A DNA stretch of 64,000 nucleotides from Afipia sp. (GCA_030652315.1 JAUSAX010000089.1:1-64000), one strand, 5' to 3'; positions 37,183 to 45,676 are shown, counted from the stretch's first letter. The notes: a model not told the origin generated them from the sequence alone. Made by a program: numbers and translations.

Positions 37183-37779
37183 CTAGCCTGTCGGTGAATC
37201 GCTGTAGGCTGTCTTCCAGCCCCACATGCCCGAACCGTAGCCGCGCTTCATCACGCGTTCCTTGTAGATCTCCGCAATGATGGCGCCATCGCCGGCGAGC
37301 AACGATTTGGTCGAACACATCTCGGCGCAGATGGGCAGCTTGCCTTGAGCAAGTCGGTTGGCACCGTATTTGGCGTATTCGGCCGGCGAGTTGTCAGCTT
37401 CCGGACCGCCCGCGCAATAGGTGCACTTGTCCATCTTGCCGCGCGAACCGAAGTTTCCGACCTTCGGATACTGCGGCGCGCCGAACGGACATGCGTAGAA
37501 GCAGTATCCGCAACCGATGCACAGGTCTTTCGAGTGAAGGACGACGCCGTCCGCCGTGGTGTAGAAGCACGACACCGGGCAGACCGCCGCGCAAGGCGCG
37601 TCGGTGCAATGCATGCAGGCCATGGACACCGAGCGCTCACCGGGCTTGCCGTCATTGATGGTGACGACGCGGCGGCGATTGATGCCCCACGGGACTTCAT
37701 GTTCGTTCTTACAGGCAGTCACGCAGGCGTTGCACTCAATGCAACGGTCAGCATCACAAAGAAATTTGACGCGAGCCAT
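37183..37779 (-). CDS. Formate dehydrogenase beta subunit (four [4Fe-4S] ferredoxin)
   Basis: 198 residues with four cysteine groups: C-I-E-C-N-A-C-V-T-A-C, C-M-H-C-T-D-A-P-C-A-A-V-C-P, C-I-G-C-G-Y-C-F-Y-A-C-P and C-T-Y-C with C-A-E-M-C. It links the catalytic subunit to the cytochrome b. Unlike E. coli FdnH it has no C-terminal membrane helix. It sits between the catalytic and gamma subunit genes. Confidence 0.94.
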   Translation of the reverse strand: MARVKFLCDADRCIECNACVTACKNEHEVPWGINRRRVVTINDGKPGERSVSMACMHCTDAPCAAVCPVSCFYTTADGVVLHSKDLCIGCGYCFYACPFGAPQYPKVGNFGSRGKMDKCTYCAGGPEADNSPAEYAKYGANRLAQGKLPICAEMCSTKSLLAGDGAIIAEIYKERVMKRGYGSGMWGWKTAYSDSPTG

Positions 37780-37793
37780 CGTTTATTCTCCCC

Positions 37794-40760
37794 TCACGCC
37801 GATTGAATTTGGCACAGGGTCGCTTTGCCCTCGTGCATGCCGGTGACCGGGTCGTAGCCATAACTGGTGATCGTATTGACGCTTTCGCCGAGCACGATCG
37901 GGTCCGCGCCCTTCGGATATTTGGAGCGCTGATCGACGCCCTGGAACCAGCCGGAAAAGTGGAAGGGCATGAAGGCCACGCCCTTGCCGACGCGATCGGT
38001 GACCAGCGCCTTGACGCGTGCCTTCGATCCGTTTTCCGGGCCGAACACCCAGACCCATCCGCCGTCTTTGATGCCGCGCTCGGCGGCGTCCGCCGTGTTT
38101 ACCTCGACGAACATGTCCTGCTGCAATTCGGCAAGCCAGCGGTTCGACCGCGTTTCTTCGCCGCCGCCTTCGTATTCCACCAGGCGCCCGGAGGTGAGGA
38201 TGATCGGGAATTGCTTGGCAATCCCCTTGTCCACCGCGGCCTTCTGAATCGAGAAGCCGAGATTGGCCATGCGGAACTGTCGTCCATCCGGACGTGTCGG
38301 ATACTTGGCGACCAGTTCAGGACGTGGCGTGTAAATCGGCTCGCGATGCACAGGTACCGGATCAGGCAAGTTCCACGCCACCGCGCGGGCCTTGCCGTTG
38401 CCATAGGCCATCACGCCGTGCTCGAGCGTGACTCGGATGATGCCGCCGGACAGATCGACCGCCCAGCCCACACCGTCCGGGTTGTTGCCGCCTATCTTGT
38501 TGATGGTGGCGAGTTCAGCCTCGGTGAGATCCTTGTCCCAGCCAAGCTTCTTCAACACGCCGTAGGTAAACTCGGGATAACCATCGGTCAGTTCTGAGCC
38601 CTTGGTGTAAGAACCCTCGGCCAGAAGATTGACGTTCTTCACCGAGCCATCCGGCTGTTTCTCTTCGTACACGACGCCGAAGCGCGCGCGGAACGTGCCG
38701 CCGCCATCCTTGGCATGAAGATTGGTGTTGTACAGCGTGTGCGTGCCTGGATGCTTGATCTGAGGCGTGCCCCAGCAGGGCCACGGCAATCCGTAATAAT
38801 CGCCGCCGATTTCAGGTTCGTCCGCCTTGGCGCGCAAGGTCACCAGGTCGAACTTGCCCTGGTTCTTCATGTGCGCTTTCAGCCGCTCAGGCGACTGACC
38901 GGAATATCCGGTCGAGAAACCGCCACGATTGATTTCGCGCAAGAGGTCTTCGGGGACAGGACGATTGTTCTCCACCTTGATGTTCTTGAACATCGGATCG
39001 GCGAATCCGAGCTTCTTCGAAAGCCGGTAGATGATTTCGTAGTCATCCTTGGATTCGAAGATCGGCTTGACGATCTGCTCACCCCACTGCAGCGAACGAT
39101 TGGACGCGGTGCGCGAACCCGAGGTCTCAAACTGGGTACAGGCCGGCAGCAGATATGTGCCGTTCTTCCGATCCGAGATCGCGGCGAACGTTGTCGGATG
39201 CGGATCCGCGACCACGAGCAATTCGAGCGCTTCAAGGCCTTTCACCATTTCGGTCATACGCGGGATGGTGTTGCCACCATGCCCCATGATGAACACGCCC
39301 TTCACGACGTCGCGCTGATCAACGTCATCTGGCTTGGCAAGTGTCGCGTCGAACCAGCGGGTCCATGGGATGCCCGGCAATTCCATGTTCTGTTTGCGAG
39401 TACGGGCCGGACGCCCGGCCTTTGCCGGGACTTCGTCGAACCGCGCCTGCAGGTAGTCGTACTCGACTTCCCATACACGCGCCCAGTGCTTCCAGGCGCC
39501 TTCAACCAGACCGTAGTAAAGCGGCAGCGAGGTGATATCGAGGCCGATGTCGGTCGCGCCCTGCACGTTGCAGTGCCCGCGGAAGATGTTGGCCCCTCCT
39601 CCGAAGACGCCGACGTTGCCGGTCGCGAGCAGAAGGTTGCAATAGGCGCGAACGTTCGCGGTGCCGACAGTGTGCTGCGTGCCGCCCATGCACCAGATGA
39701 AGGTTGAAGGACGCTGCTTGGCGAAGGTCTCGGCGACCTTCTTCACCTGCTCGCCGGGAATGCCCGTTACGCGTTCAACTTCTTCCGGAGTCCACTTCGC
39801 AACCTCAGCGCGGATCTGGTCCATGCCGTAAACGCGCTGGGCGATGTATTGCTTGTCTTCCCAGCCGTTGGCGAAGATGTGGTGCAGCATGCCCCATATC
39901 ACCGCGATGTCGGTGCCCGAGCGGAATCGCACGTACTCGGTTGCATGCGCCGCGGTGCGCGTGAAGCGCGGATCGAGCACGAACACGTTGGCGCGGTTGA
40001 TTTCCTTGCCCGTCAGGATGTGCTGCAGCGAAACCGGATGCGCCTCGGCGGCATTCGATCCCATGAACACGATGGTCTTCGAGTTTCGGATGTCGTTGTA
40101 GGAGTTCGTCATCGCACCGTAGCCCCAGGTGTTGGCAACACCCGCGACCGTGGTCGAATGACAAATGCGCGCCTGGTGGTCGATCGAGTTGGTGCCCCAG
40201 AACGCGGCGAACTTGCGGAACAGATAGCCGCCTTCATTGGAGAACTTCGCCGAACCCAGCAGATAAACCGAGTCGGCGCCGGACTTGGCGCGAATCTCGA
40301 GCATCTTGTCGCCGATTTCATTGATGGCCTGATCCCAGCCGATCTTCTGCCACTCGCCGTTGACCAGCTTCATCGGATACTTCAGGCGGCGGTCGCCATG
40401 CACGATTTCGCGAACCGACGCGCCCTTGGCGCAATGCGAGCCACGGTTGAGCGGGCTGTCCCAAGCTGGTTCCTGACCGACCCAGACACCGTTCTGCACT
40501 TCGGCGATGACCGTGCAGCCCACCGAACAATGCGTGCAGACGTTCTTTTTGATTTCCGTCGGTGCGCCGACGATTTTTGGCCCGGCCTGCGCCTTGCGCA
40601 CCGATCCCAGCGGCATCAATCCAATGGCAGCGCCCGCCCCCGCAACGAGGCCTGAGCGGCGCAGGAAGGTTCGGCGATCGAGAACACCGGAAGCGAGACC
40701 CGCGGCGATGCCCTGCAAGCGCGCGCGACCGGCAGATCCTTCTTTTCGCTTGATCAACAT
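37794..40760 (-). CDS. Tat-exported formate dehydrogenase catalytic subunit (FdnG/FdoG-type, Cys active site)
   Basis: 988 residues in one unbroken frame. A twin-arginine signal D-R-R-T-F-L-R-R-S-G at about residues 28-37 precedes a hydrophobic stretch. The [4Fe-4S] site is C-T-H-C-S-V-G-C. The metal ligand is Cys at about residue 198 (H-Q-A-R-I-C-H-S), where E. coli FdnG has selenocysteine. The bis-MGD domain runs to the C-terminus. It oxidises formate in the periplasm, with electrons going to the beta and gamma subunits. It is 13 bp after a small Tat-signal protein gene and depends on the nearby chaperone. Mo versus W is undetermined. Confidence 0.95.
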   Translation of the reverse strand: MLIKRKEGSAGRARLQGIAAGLASGVLDRRTFLRRSGLVAGAGAAIGLMPLGSVRKAQAGPKIVGAPTEIKKNVCTHCSVGCTVIAEVQNGVWVGQEPAWDSPLNRGSHCAKGASVREIVHGDRRLKYPMKLVNGEWQKIGWDQAINEIGDKMLEIRAKSGADSVYLLGSAKFSNEGGYLFRKFAAFWGTNSIDHQARICHSTTVAGVANTWGYGAMTNSYNDIRNSKTIVFMGSNAAEAHPVSLQHILTGKEINRANVFVLDPRFTRTAAHATEYVRFRSGTDIAVIWGMLHHIFANGWEDKQYIAQRVYGMDQIRAEVAKWTPEEVERVTGIPGEQVKKVAETFAKQRPSTFIWCMGGTQHTVGTANVRAYCNLLLATGNVGVFGGGANIFRGHCNVQGATDIGLDITSLPLYYGLVEGAWKHWARVWEVEYDYLQARFDEVPAKAGRPARTRKQNMELPGIPWTRWFDATLAKPDDVDQRDVVKGVFIMGHGGNTIPRMTEMVKGLEALELLVVADPHPTTFAAISDRKNGTYLLPACTQFETSGSRTASNRSLQWGEQIVKPIFESKDDYEIIYRLSKKLGFADPMFKNIKVENNRPVPEDLLREINRGGFSTGYSGQSPERLKAHMKNQGKFDLVTLRAKADEPEIGGDYYGLPWPCWGTPQIKHPGTHTLYNTNLHAKDGGGTFRARFGVVYEEKQPDGSVKNVNLLAEGSYTKGSELTDGYPEFTYGVLKKLGWDKDLTEAELATINKIGGNNPDGVGWAVDLSGGIIRVTLEHGVMAYGNGKARAVAWNLPDPVPVHREPIYTPRPELVAKYPTRPDGRQFRMANLGFSIQKAAVDKGIAKQFPIILTSGRLVEYEGGGEETRSNRWLAELQQDMFVEVNTADAAERGIKDGGWVWVFGPENGSKARVKALVTDRVGKGVAFMPFHFSGWFQGVDQRSKYPKGADPIVLGESVNTITSYGYDPVTGMHEGKATLCQIQSA

Positions 40761-40773
40761 GTGCGTGCTTCCA

Positions 40774-41001
40774 TCAATAACGGTTGACGCGATAGTAGTT
40801 TTTGACGTCCGGCGAATCCGCCTTGTAGCGAGCCTTGACCCGCTCGGCCTGAGACTCGTCTGCCTCCGCCTCCGTGGCTATCGGCACAATCGCGGCCGCG
40901 GCGACAGCCGATCCGCCCATCATGAAGAAACTGCGACGATCGAATCTCTTGGCATCTTGCGGCTTGTCTAGGGATGCCTTGCTCTTGGACTGCTTAATCA
41001 T
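40774..41001 (-). CDS. Formate dehydrogenase region Tat-signal small protein
   Basis: 75 residues from the ATG at 41001. A Tat signal F-D-R-R-S-F-F-M-M-G-G followed by a hydrophobic Ala/Val stretch, then a short tail of about 30 residues (A-R-Y-K-A-D-S-P-D-V-K-N-Y-Y). Small proteins like this recur just upstream of Tat-exported formate dehydrogenases (formate dehydrogenase region TAT target). It may be a small subunit or export partner; the role is unproven. Confidence 0.85.
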   Translation of the reverse strand: MIKQSKSKASLDKPQDAKRFDRRSFFMMGGSAVAAAAIVPIATEAEADESQAERVKARYKADSPDVKNYYRVNRY

Positions 41002-41042
41002 CGCGGTCTCCTCCAAGTCAATTTTCCAGTCCGGCCATCACG

Positions 41043-41831
41043 TCACTCGGACAGCGTGAAAGCCTCTGATTCCAGTTCTATAAAGATGCGACCAACGCGC
41101 CCGACAGCACGATAGAATTTGACGGATTGTGAAATTTCGAGATCGGCAAACATCCGCGCGGCCCATGGCTTGAGATGCCGCTCGAAAAACCGCGCTTGCG
41201 CTGCGAAGTCCGTTTCGAAGTCGTCGCGCGCGAAACCGGCCATGACCTCGAGCAGTATCGCAATGTGATCTTCCGGCTCTCGCGCCGAACCGGCGCGCTC
41301 GATCCCCAGCATGTCAAAATCTTCGCGGACGCGCGCGAGCGGCCGCTCGTGAAGGAAGCCCGTCAGATAATACGAGGCATAGGGCAGCAGTTCGCCGCGT
41401 CCCAAGCCAATGAACAGATCGAAGAACTCCTTGGAGATCGCGCGCTCATCGAATTCCGTCGCTGCTGCGGCGAGTTCGATATGCGCCATGCCAAGGTCAG
41501 ACGCATCGCCTTTCAGCATCGCAACTTTGGACAACGTGTCCGCAGTGGGCGCCTTGCCCATCAGCAACGACAACAGGCCGTACTCCGCGGCGCGGAGCTG
41601 ATCGATTTCATCGATGTCTGATTTCACTGAAATGTTATCCCCGGCTGATCCGTAGAGGTCGGGGCGGAGAAGTGAACGGGAGACTTGTGTCAGGGACTCA
41701 ACGGCGAGAACGCGCTCGGCCGGAATACGCGACCACGCCGAAACCGACGGCTGAGCAATTCCAATAGCTCTCGCCAGGGAGGCGACGCCGCCTGCTGCCT
41801 TGATTGCCCGCTCTAATCCTGAGTCCCGCAT
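41043..41831 (-). CDS. Helix-turn-helix (YdaS/Cro-like) - TorD-family chaperone fusion
   Basis: 262 residues from the ATG at 41831; a GTG at 41855 with GAGGG upstream would add eight. The N-terminal ~55 residues read as a Cro/YdaS-type DNA-binding domain (G-G-V-A-S-L-A-R-A-I-G-I-A-Q-P-S-V-S-A-W). The helical remainder resembles TorD/DmsD-type redox enzyme maturation chaperones (Y-A-S-Y-Y-L-T-G-F-L-H-E-R-P-L-A-R-V and E-P-E-D-H-I-A-I-L-L-E-V-M). It would hold the Tat formate dehydrogenase until cofactor insertion. The fused HTH and the perfect inverted repeat 54 bp upstream suggest it also controls transcription, possibly its own. It is first in the order chaperone, small Tat protein, fdh alpha, beta, gamma, mobB, moeA. 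Confidence 0.85.
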   Translation of the reverse strand: MRDSGLERAIKAAGGVASLARAIGIAQPSVSAWSRIPAERVLAVESLTQVSRSLLRPDLYGSAGDNISVKSDIDEIDQLRAAEYGLLSLLMGKAPTADTLSKVAMLKGDASDLGMAHIELAAAATEFDERAISKEFFDLFIGLGRGELLPYASYYLTGFLHERPLARVREDFDMLGIERAGSAREPEDHIAILLEVMAGFARDDFETDFAAQARFFERHLKPWAARMFADLEISQSVKFYRAVGRVGRIFIELESEAFTLSE

Positions 41832-41884
41832 GGTCCGAACCGAAGCCCTCCCCACCGTGCCCTCAAATCAGGCATCTTCCTTTA

Positions 41885-41907
41885 TTTGGAACTATTCTAG
41901 TTCCAAA
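41885..41907. promoter_or_regulatory. Perfect 10-bp inverted repeat, probable operator of the chaperone/formate dehydrogenase operon
   Basis: TTTGGAACTA (41885-41894) and TAGTTCCAAA (41898-41907) flank a TTC spacer. It is the most symmetrical short site in this part of the window and lies 54 bp before the HTH-TorD start. This fits a dimeric Cro-like repressor. The string TATTTGGAAC also occurs at 34029-34038, upstream of the TusA/fds operon. Confidence 0.7.
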
Positions 41908-41914
41908 TTTGTAT

Positions 41915-41931
41915 CATAGGTTCGTCCTATG
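41915..41931. repeat. Second short inverted repeat near the operator
   Basis: CATAGG (41915-41920) and CCTATG (41926-41931) around a 5-nt spacer. It lies between the first inverted repeat and the DUF3306 stop. Could be a secondary site or the loop of an RNA hairpin; no more can be said. Confidence 0.45.
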
Positions 41932-41947
41932 TCTCAAAGAATTTTGT

Positions 41948-42658
41948 CTAAACCCTTGGTTTTGCAGTGCCATGGCGTCGCACGCCTTGCTGCAGTGCAC
42001 TGGACTCGTTGAACACAGCATCCTCTGCGCGTTCACTCTGAGCGTACTCAGCGTGAGCTTCATCATCCGATACGGGATTTGAAGCTGTCGCCGGTGCAGA
42101 CAACCTTACTTGCTGAAGCGGCAATATCGGCTCCGGATTTTGCGGCGCGTCAACGTCCGCATCGGCGCTGGCACCATCGCTTGCATCACCATGTGACCTG
42201 TCGCCCGGCTCTTGCAGACCGGAGGTGACCGGATCGCTGCCCATGATCTGCAGAACCATTTTCGCGATGTCTGTGCCCGGCGCGAGTTCGCTGCTTCCGG
42301 GCACGCCGCCGGGCGTATTCCAGTCATAAGCGTAGTCGAGTGCGGGATTGACGTAGTTGCGGACCGCCGAATCCAGCGCCCAGGATTTCCGTAGCGCTGC
42401 ATTGCGCAAACTCTCGGGCACCCCCTTGCGCAAGAAGCCAGTGATATCGGTGGTTTCCGTGATCTCTTCCAGTTTCGGCAGGCTTGAAAGATCGAACTGC
42501 TCTTCGGCGTCGCTTTCGACACCGGGCGTGGGCAAAGCCTCCGCCTCGTCAGCCGGGTCTACAACCGCGCTGTCATTCTCCGGCAGTTTCGCCTCGCGCT
42601 TGCGTTGCGACCAGCGCGACAGAAAATTCTTGTCGCTCTCCTTCTCGTCCTGGCTCAT
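41948..42658 (-). CDS. DUF3306 domain protein
   Basis: 236 residues, acidic, with a short conserved block (F-L-R-K-G-V-P-E-S-L-R-N-A-A-L-R-K-S-W, then V-R-N-Y-V-N-P-A-L-D-Y-A-Y-D-W-N-T-P-G) between disordered-looking ends rich in Glu, Asp and Ala. The opening M-x7-K-N-F-L-S-R-W-S-Q-R-K is typical of DUF3306. The protein is soluble, with no cysteine or metal motif seen. It overlaps DUF3305 by 4 bp. The family is found with formate dehydrogenase genes; biochemical role unknown. Confidence 0.85.
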   Translation of the reverse strand: MSQDEKESDKNFLSRWSQRKREAKLPENDSAVVDPADEAEALPTPGVESDAEEQFDLSSLPKLEEITETTDITGFLRKGVPESLRNAALRKSWALDSAVRNYVNPALDYAYDWNTPGGVPGSSELAPGTDIAKMVLQIMGSDPVTSGLQEPGDRSHGDASDGASADADVDAPQNPEPILPLQQVRLSAPATASNPVSDDEAHAEYAQSERAEDAVFNESSALQQGVRRHGTAKPRV

Positions 42659-43164
42659 GTATCGTCCCTCCGTCCGCCGGATGGATCTTCACCACGCCTC
42701 CGGTCCTCACTCGTCCCATCGCGCTTACGCTTGTGAAATACGCGTTCAACATGGAATTCATCGACGAAGGCGGCGATCCAGGACGCAATATCCGGCGACA
42801 TCGGGACCGTACCGATCACGTCGGTGCCACTTTCGAACAACGCCTCCCCTTCGGTCGGATCGGCGGTCACCTTTGTCAGTTCAAGCTCCGCGCCGCCGTC
42901 CTGGCGCCGAAGCGCGATCCAGATTCGAGGCGCTCCGTCGGCAAGATTGTCGCGGTAGTTGGCGGTATCGGTGCTGAACAGATCGATCGTTGCAGGGCCG
43001 GCATAATACAACGTCGCATCGGGCTCCTGCGACAACACCGTCCAGGGCGCAGTCGCCGGCACGTCGTCCAGGACTGTCACCGGCGACCACATATGATCGA
43101 TCCAGGGATTGTCGATGACGCGGCGGCGCAGCACCACACCGACTTCACGAGATATCTCGGTCAT
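42655..43164 (-). CDS. DUF3305 domain protein
   Basis: 169 residues from the ATG at 43164 (GGGAGA upstream), where the family motif E-V-G-V-V-L-R-R-R-V-I-D-N-P-W begins soon after. Later conserved pieces are W-S-P-V-T-V-L and L-Y-Y-A-G-P-A-T-I-D-L-F-S-T-D-T-A-N-Y. The C-terminal tail is basic (K-R-K-R-D... R-R-R-G). Soluble, with no cofactor motif. It is coupled to DUF3306. Unknown function, always seen in formate dehydrogenase or related redox-enzyme settings as I recall. Confidence 0.86.
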   Translation of the reverse strand: MTEISREVGVVLRRRVIDNPWIDHMWSPVTVLDDVPATAPWTVLSQEPDATLYYAGPATIDLFSTDTANYRDNLADGAPRIWIALRRQDGGAELELTKVTADPTEGEALFESGTDVIGTVPMSPDIASWIAAFVDEFHVERVFHKRKRDGTSEDRRRGEDPSGGRRDDT

Positions 43165-43189
43165 TGCAGATTCTCCCGTCCCCGGTGAA

Positions 43190-44209
43190 TCACGCGACAT
43201 TCGCAGTGGACGCGAGCGGCAGGCCCGCGACGAGATTTTGCGGTTTCAGGCGCACCATCTTATCCGCGTCCATCGCCAGAATGAGGTAAACGGGCTTGTT
43301 GCCGACGCGCTCATCGACAAAACGCACGTCATCAAAACTTAGGCGTATCAAGGCGACAATCCGTCCGGCCGTATCCGAGCCGGCCGTATCCCCGTTCCAG
43401 AGAGCGTTGCCAATCCGGGTTCCTTCGCTGTCGAGGCCGACGAACCAGCGCCAGTCACGGTCCTCGATCGACGCGACCGTCTCTGCCTTCACGGCGACGC
43501 CGAGAAGATGGGCGATCCAGCGTTCAATCACCCGGCAGAGCGCATCGCGCGCTTTCGGATTGCCGCCGAGATTCATGACCATCGCATGGGCATCCGACCG
43601 CGACCAATAGGTCCAGGCATTTGCATCGTCCATGACATCCATCTCGCCGAAAGCCTGCGGCTGCAGCATCGCACTCAAGGGCGACGAATGGAGATCATGT
43701 TGCGCATGATGCTGCGCTTCGACGACTTCGGCATCGGCGAGCAGCAGCGCGCCGTCGTGAACCGTGGCCTTCTGACTGCGATAGAACAACTCGGCGGCGC
43801 GCAGAATATAGGGATCATCGCAACCCTCGAGCGCGTTGCGCAGGATCAGATGGCACAATTGCGAAAGAAAGATCGGCGGCAAGTCGGTTGCGCCCTTCCG
43901 TGCCAGCGACACATACACCGCTTCCAGCGACGGCGCTGCGACAAGCCGGTCGCGAAAAGCCATCATGAACGTCCAGTTCTCGCGCGCATCTGCGTCGGCG
44001 AGTGCGGCAATATCGGCTTTCGAGACCGGACGAAGCGGATCAGCCAGCAGACTGGCATGTAAATTTCGCTCGGCGTCGCACGCGTCATCAGGCGGCATCA
44101 ATTCCGGCCGCGCCAGATACGCCATGATCAGTTCCGGCGTCGCAATCAGCCCCCCGTGATCGGCGCGGCGCGTAAGGTGATGACCTGAAGCGACCCAGAA
44201 TTCTCTCAT
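43190..44209 (-). CDS. DUF6352 family protein
   Basis: 339 residues, soluble, helix-rich. Conserved-looking pieces are M-R-E-F-W-V-A-S-G-H-H-L at the start, P-P-I-F-L-S-Q-L-C-H-L-I-L-R-N near residue 112 and Y-W-S-R-S-D-A-H-A-M-V-M-N. No signal peptide. It is 25 bp before DUF3305 and overlaps DUF6505 by 4 bp. The Pfam number is from memory. No function is known to me; context points to formate dehydrogenase maturation. Confidence 0.75.
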   Translation of the reverse strand: MREFWVASGHHLTRRADHGGLIATPELIMAYLARPELMPPDDACDAERNLHASLLADPLRPVSKADIAALADADARENWTFMMAFRDRLVAAPSLEAVYVSLARKGATDLPPIFLSQLCHLILRNALEGCDDPYILRAAELFYRSQKATVHDGALLLADAEVVEAQHHAQHDLHSSPLSAMLQPQAFGEMDVMDDANAWTYWSRSDAHAMVMNLGGNPKARDALCRVIERWIAHLLGVAVKAETVASIEDRDWRWFVGLDSEGTRIGNALWNGDTAGSDTAGRIVALIRLSFDDVRFVDERVGNKPVYLILAMDADKMVRLKPQNLVAGLPLASTANVA

Positions 44210-44763
44210 GCACGATCCGCCTTTGTGAGCCCAAGAAGATCGACTTCCTCGGCCGGTTCGTCGCCTTCGACCTCGTGAAAGGTAAAGGCGCGTGCATGGG
44301 TGTGCAATCGATCCCCGCCCAATTCCGTCCCTCGCGGCTTCAGGGTGCGGAAGCGCTCGCGGATTTCTCCACTCTCAACGCTCCGAGCGACCGCAAGCAA
44401 GGTTTGTGGCGGGTGATCGCAAAGCGAAGCCGCAAACACGACTTCTTCCTCAGCGGCGGCACGCGCAGCGTCGATATCCGGCGCACCGAATTTCGTTACC
44501 AGTTGCTCCGCCAGCCGCGCGATCACACCCTGCCGTTCGACCTCGGTTGCCTCGGTGACGACTGCAAGCGTCGACCAGCCGAGACTGTCAATACCAAGAA
44601 AACCGGATCGCAGCGCGACGCGCTGCTTCTGGCCAAGCGTAGCAGGATCGCAGTCCCAGAACACAAACGCGCCGGACACGGCCCACTCGCCGGGCTCGGC
44701 GGCACGCTCGAACACGAATGTGTCCGAGGGATCGAGCCTGATGGTGCGCGGCAGTTTCAGCAT
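44206..44763 (-). CDS. DUF6505 family protein
   Basis: 185 residues from the ATG at 44763, 7 bp after the ligase-like gene. Features: L-P-R-T-I-R-L-D-P-S-D-T-F-V-F-E-R-A-A near the start, W-A-V-S-G-A-F-V-F-W-D and a later L-C-D-H-P-P-Q-T-L-L. No membrane segment. Family number from memory. It is one of five coupled genes with no clear enzyme motif. Confidence 0.75.
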   Translation of the reverse strand: MLKLPRTIRLDPSDTFVFERAAEPGEWAVSGAFVFWDCDPATLGQKQRVALRSGFLGIDSLGWSTLAVVTEATEVERQGVIARLAEQLVTKFGAPDIDAARAAAEEEVVFAASLCDHPPQTLLAVARSVESGEIRERFRTLKPRGTELGGDRLHTHARAFTFHEVEGDEPAEEVDLLGLTKADRA

Positions 44764-44770
44764 GTCCGCC

Positions 44771-45529
44771 TCACCCAAGTTTCGGGGCGCGGTATTCCGG
44801 ATCATACCACGAGACCTTGGCGAGAGCATTGACAAGACTGCTCCGCACAGGCGCCCCCTTCACTCCGGACGCTTTGAAAAGAAGGTCACCGTTGATGTCG
44901 ATCCCGCGCCGCTCCTCGGCGTTCTCCCTGGAAAGCCGCGCCAGATAGTCGCGTGCCACCGGATCAAAGCCGAGTTCCTTCCATTGATCGAAGGCCGTCA
45001 TGAGATGCCGGGCGAAACTGCCGATCATCGCCTCGGTATCGACCATCTCAAAGCCTTCGTTCAGGAGTGCAACCCCGCTTGCCGCCTCGACCTCTCCGAC
45101 AAGAGCCATGTCAGCGGCGCGTAGGATGACACCGAACACCAGCCATGCCGGGGTCTCGTCCTCGCGGCAGTCCTTCGGCCAGCCGATCCGCCCGCCGCCC
45201 AGCAATCCGCCGTCGAACAGGATCGTGTCCGGCCAGGTGATCTGCACCTCCCGTTCCGGCGGACAGTGCGCCGCAATGGCATCCGCGGTCGCATTCATAC
45301 CGGCGAAAAATGCCCGGCGCGCGGACCTTAGCGGCTCATCCGGCTCGAGCACGACGGCGAACTCCACCAGATCGTAGCGCTGGACCCAGACCAATGTTCC
45401 AGCGCCGGCTTTGGCTGCAATGGTGCAGCCGTGCACGAACGCGTCGCCATACTCGCGCAGCGATACGAGCGTGTAGCCCGGGGGGAGATCGAGCGGTTGC
45501 TCCGCTTGCGCTGTGCGCGAAACCATCAT
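44771..45529 (-). CDS. Biotin/lipoate protein ligase-like protein (DUF4444 type), catalytic lysine apparently missing
   Basis: 252 residues from the ATG at 45529 (AGGG upstream); a second ATG follows at 45526. The fold resembles biotin/lipoate protein ligases, with a C-terminal DUF4444-like part (D-I-N-G-D-L-L-F-K-A). Active ligases have a K-W-P-N-D motif and a GRGR-type loop. Here the first reads T-W-P-D-T (Lys to Thr) and the loop G-A-G-T-L-V-W, so classical ligase activity is doubtful. It leads the five-gene set and diverges from the large ferredoxin gene. Confidence 0.78.
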   Translation of the reverse strand: MMVSRTAQAEQPLDLPPGYTLVSLREYGDAFVHGCTIAAKAGAGTLVWVQRYDLVEFAVVLEPDEPLRSARRAFFAGMNATADAIAAHCPPEREVQITWPDTILFDGGLLGGGRIGWPKDCREDETPAWLVFGVILRAADMALVGEVEAASGVALLNEGFEMVDTEAMIGSFARHLMTAFDQWKELGFDPVARDYLARLSRENAEERRGIDINGDLLFKASGVKGAPVRSSLVNALAKVSWYDPEYRAPKLG

Positions 45530-45676
45530 CGTAGAAAATTTCCCTAAGCTCTTTGTATTTGGGCAGTCTATGCTATCCCGGTCAAGGTGGCGGCCTGCTT
45601 GCGCGAGCCGCTGCCGCGGCACCATATGATTGACATAACCACTCTGAGCAGACGCCAAGGGTCAAGGTTGCAGATC
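45530..45676. promoter_or_regulatory. Divergent promoter region of the accessory cassette and the ferredoxin operon
   Basis: 147 bp between two divergent starts (45529 and 45677). No strong dyad is present. TATTTGG at 45556-45562 matches part of the operator arm at 41883, too short to be convincing alone. The ribosome-binding site of the ferredoxin gene (AAGG, about 9 bp before ATG) lies at its right end. Confidence 0.5.

Noticed and set aside
30200-40220. Selenocysteine in the formate dehydrogenases
   Set aside because: Both catalytic subunits read through with Cys at the metal-ligand position (C-H-A-S and C-H-S); no in-frame TGA is present.
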